From Lepidonotus clava (taxonomy: Eukaryota > Annelida > Polychaeta > Phyllodocida > Polynoidae): a DNA stretch of 64,000 nucleotides. The DNA is taken from the NCBI GenBank assembly GCA_936440205.1, contig OW387133.1, forward strand, positions 70,432,374 through 70,496,373, read 5' to 3'. Every line of letters begins with the position of its first letter. Within the stretch, counting starts at the first letter, position 1. The notes under the pieces are model-generated. The model worked only from the letters and a program-made list of their open reading frames with translations, made no database searches and was not told where the DNA came from. The position numbers were made by a program, and so were the translations under genes. Below are positions 63,828 to 64,000 of the stretch, one piece after another.

Positions 63828-64000
63828 ATGGAGAGAACTAGGCATAGGAGCCGTCAGGTGGACTTGGACAGTTCCGATAATCGGATTCGTCAACGGCTGG
63901 AAGCAGAGCTGGCCAGTATGAATACTCTGGACGAGCTAGGCATACCGGCGGATACGAGGGATCACGATTTGGAGAGTACCCGTCATTATTCCACGAGAGA
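63828..64000 (+). CDS. Unidentified frame running off the right edge
   Basis: From an ATG at 63828 (context AATATGGAG) the frame stays open for 57 codons to the window end. It is highly charged (MERTRHRSRQVDLDSSDN, then RIRQRLEAELASMNTLDELG) and likely helical. It could be the N-terminus of a Gag or other element protein, or a host exon. I do not recognise the family. Confidence 0.4.
   Translation, partial: MERTRHRSRQVDLDSSDNRIRQRLEAELASMNTLDELGIPADTRDHDLESTRHYSTR

Overview
This is a eukaryotic, almost certainly metazoan, window that is a pile of nested transposable elements; I see no convincing host gene, rRNA, tRNA or CRISPR array. The mix (Mag-type and envelope-bearing Ty3/Gypsy elements, L1/Tx1-type LINE, endonuclease-bearing Penelope-like elements, TTAA-flanked and G-rich MITEs) suggests a marine invertebrate. 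The sequence alone does not let me name the species.

Layout. 1-2747: AT-rich DNA with a dispersed short motif (array 1). 2748-37034: a minus-strand Mag-type Ty3/Gypsy element with 164-bp LTRs, a TTTCTCC-type polypurine tract on the + strand, a tRNA-Ser-like primer site and one long gag-pol frame (23118-27209). It has been split twice. In its 3' part sits a 19.9-kb envelope-bearing Ty3/Gypsy element (copy A, 3040-22968, minus strand, TSD ATAA) with open gag, pol, accessory and env frames, and with an extra frame on the opposite strand. In its 5' leader sits a block bounded by a 17-bp inverted repeat (27263-36826). That block holds a 20-copy, 21-bp-period motif array (array 2) and a 7.3-kb LINE (29247-36542, 13-bp TSD). 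The LINE's ORF1 protein carries a C-terminal NADAR (YbiA-like) domain and is itself split by a third motif array (array 3, about 30001-30876).

37148 onward: a fragment of a TTAA/CCCTTT-ended (piggyBac-like) element, then a second, distinct envelope-bearing Ty3/Gypsy element (copy B, 37583-59501, plus strand, TSD AAAA). Copy B has nearly identical LTRs but broken coding regions, and its env region is split by a 4.5-kb Penelope-like element (49049-53584, TSD TCAGTTTTGT). 59850-62632: a 5'-truncated second Penelope-like element whose endonuclease region is split by a 1.1-kb TTAA MITE (61357-62455). 62800-63471: a G-rich short-TIR MITE with 150-bp internal tandem repeats. At the right edge (63828-64000) an unidentified frame starts and runs off the window.

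Most notable: (1) the LINE ORF1-NADAR fusion; (2) three unrelated motif families sharing one architecture, namely 16-21-bp motifs in both orientations separated by unrelated AT-rich spacers, mostly 110-200 bp; (3) both envelope-bearing elements carry a sizeable antisense frame and antisense exon/intron-like modules in the region between env and the 3' LTR.
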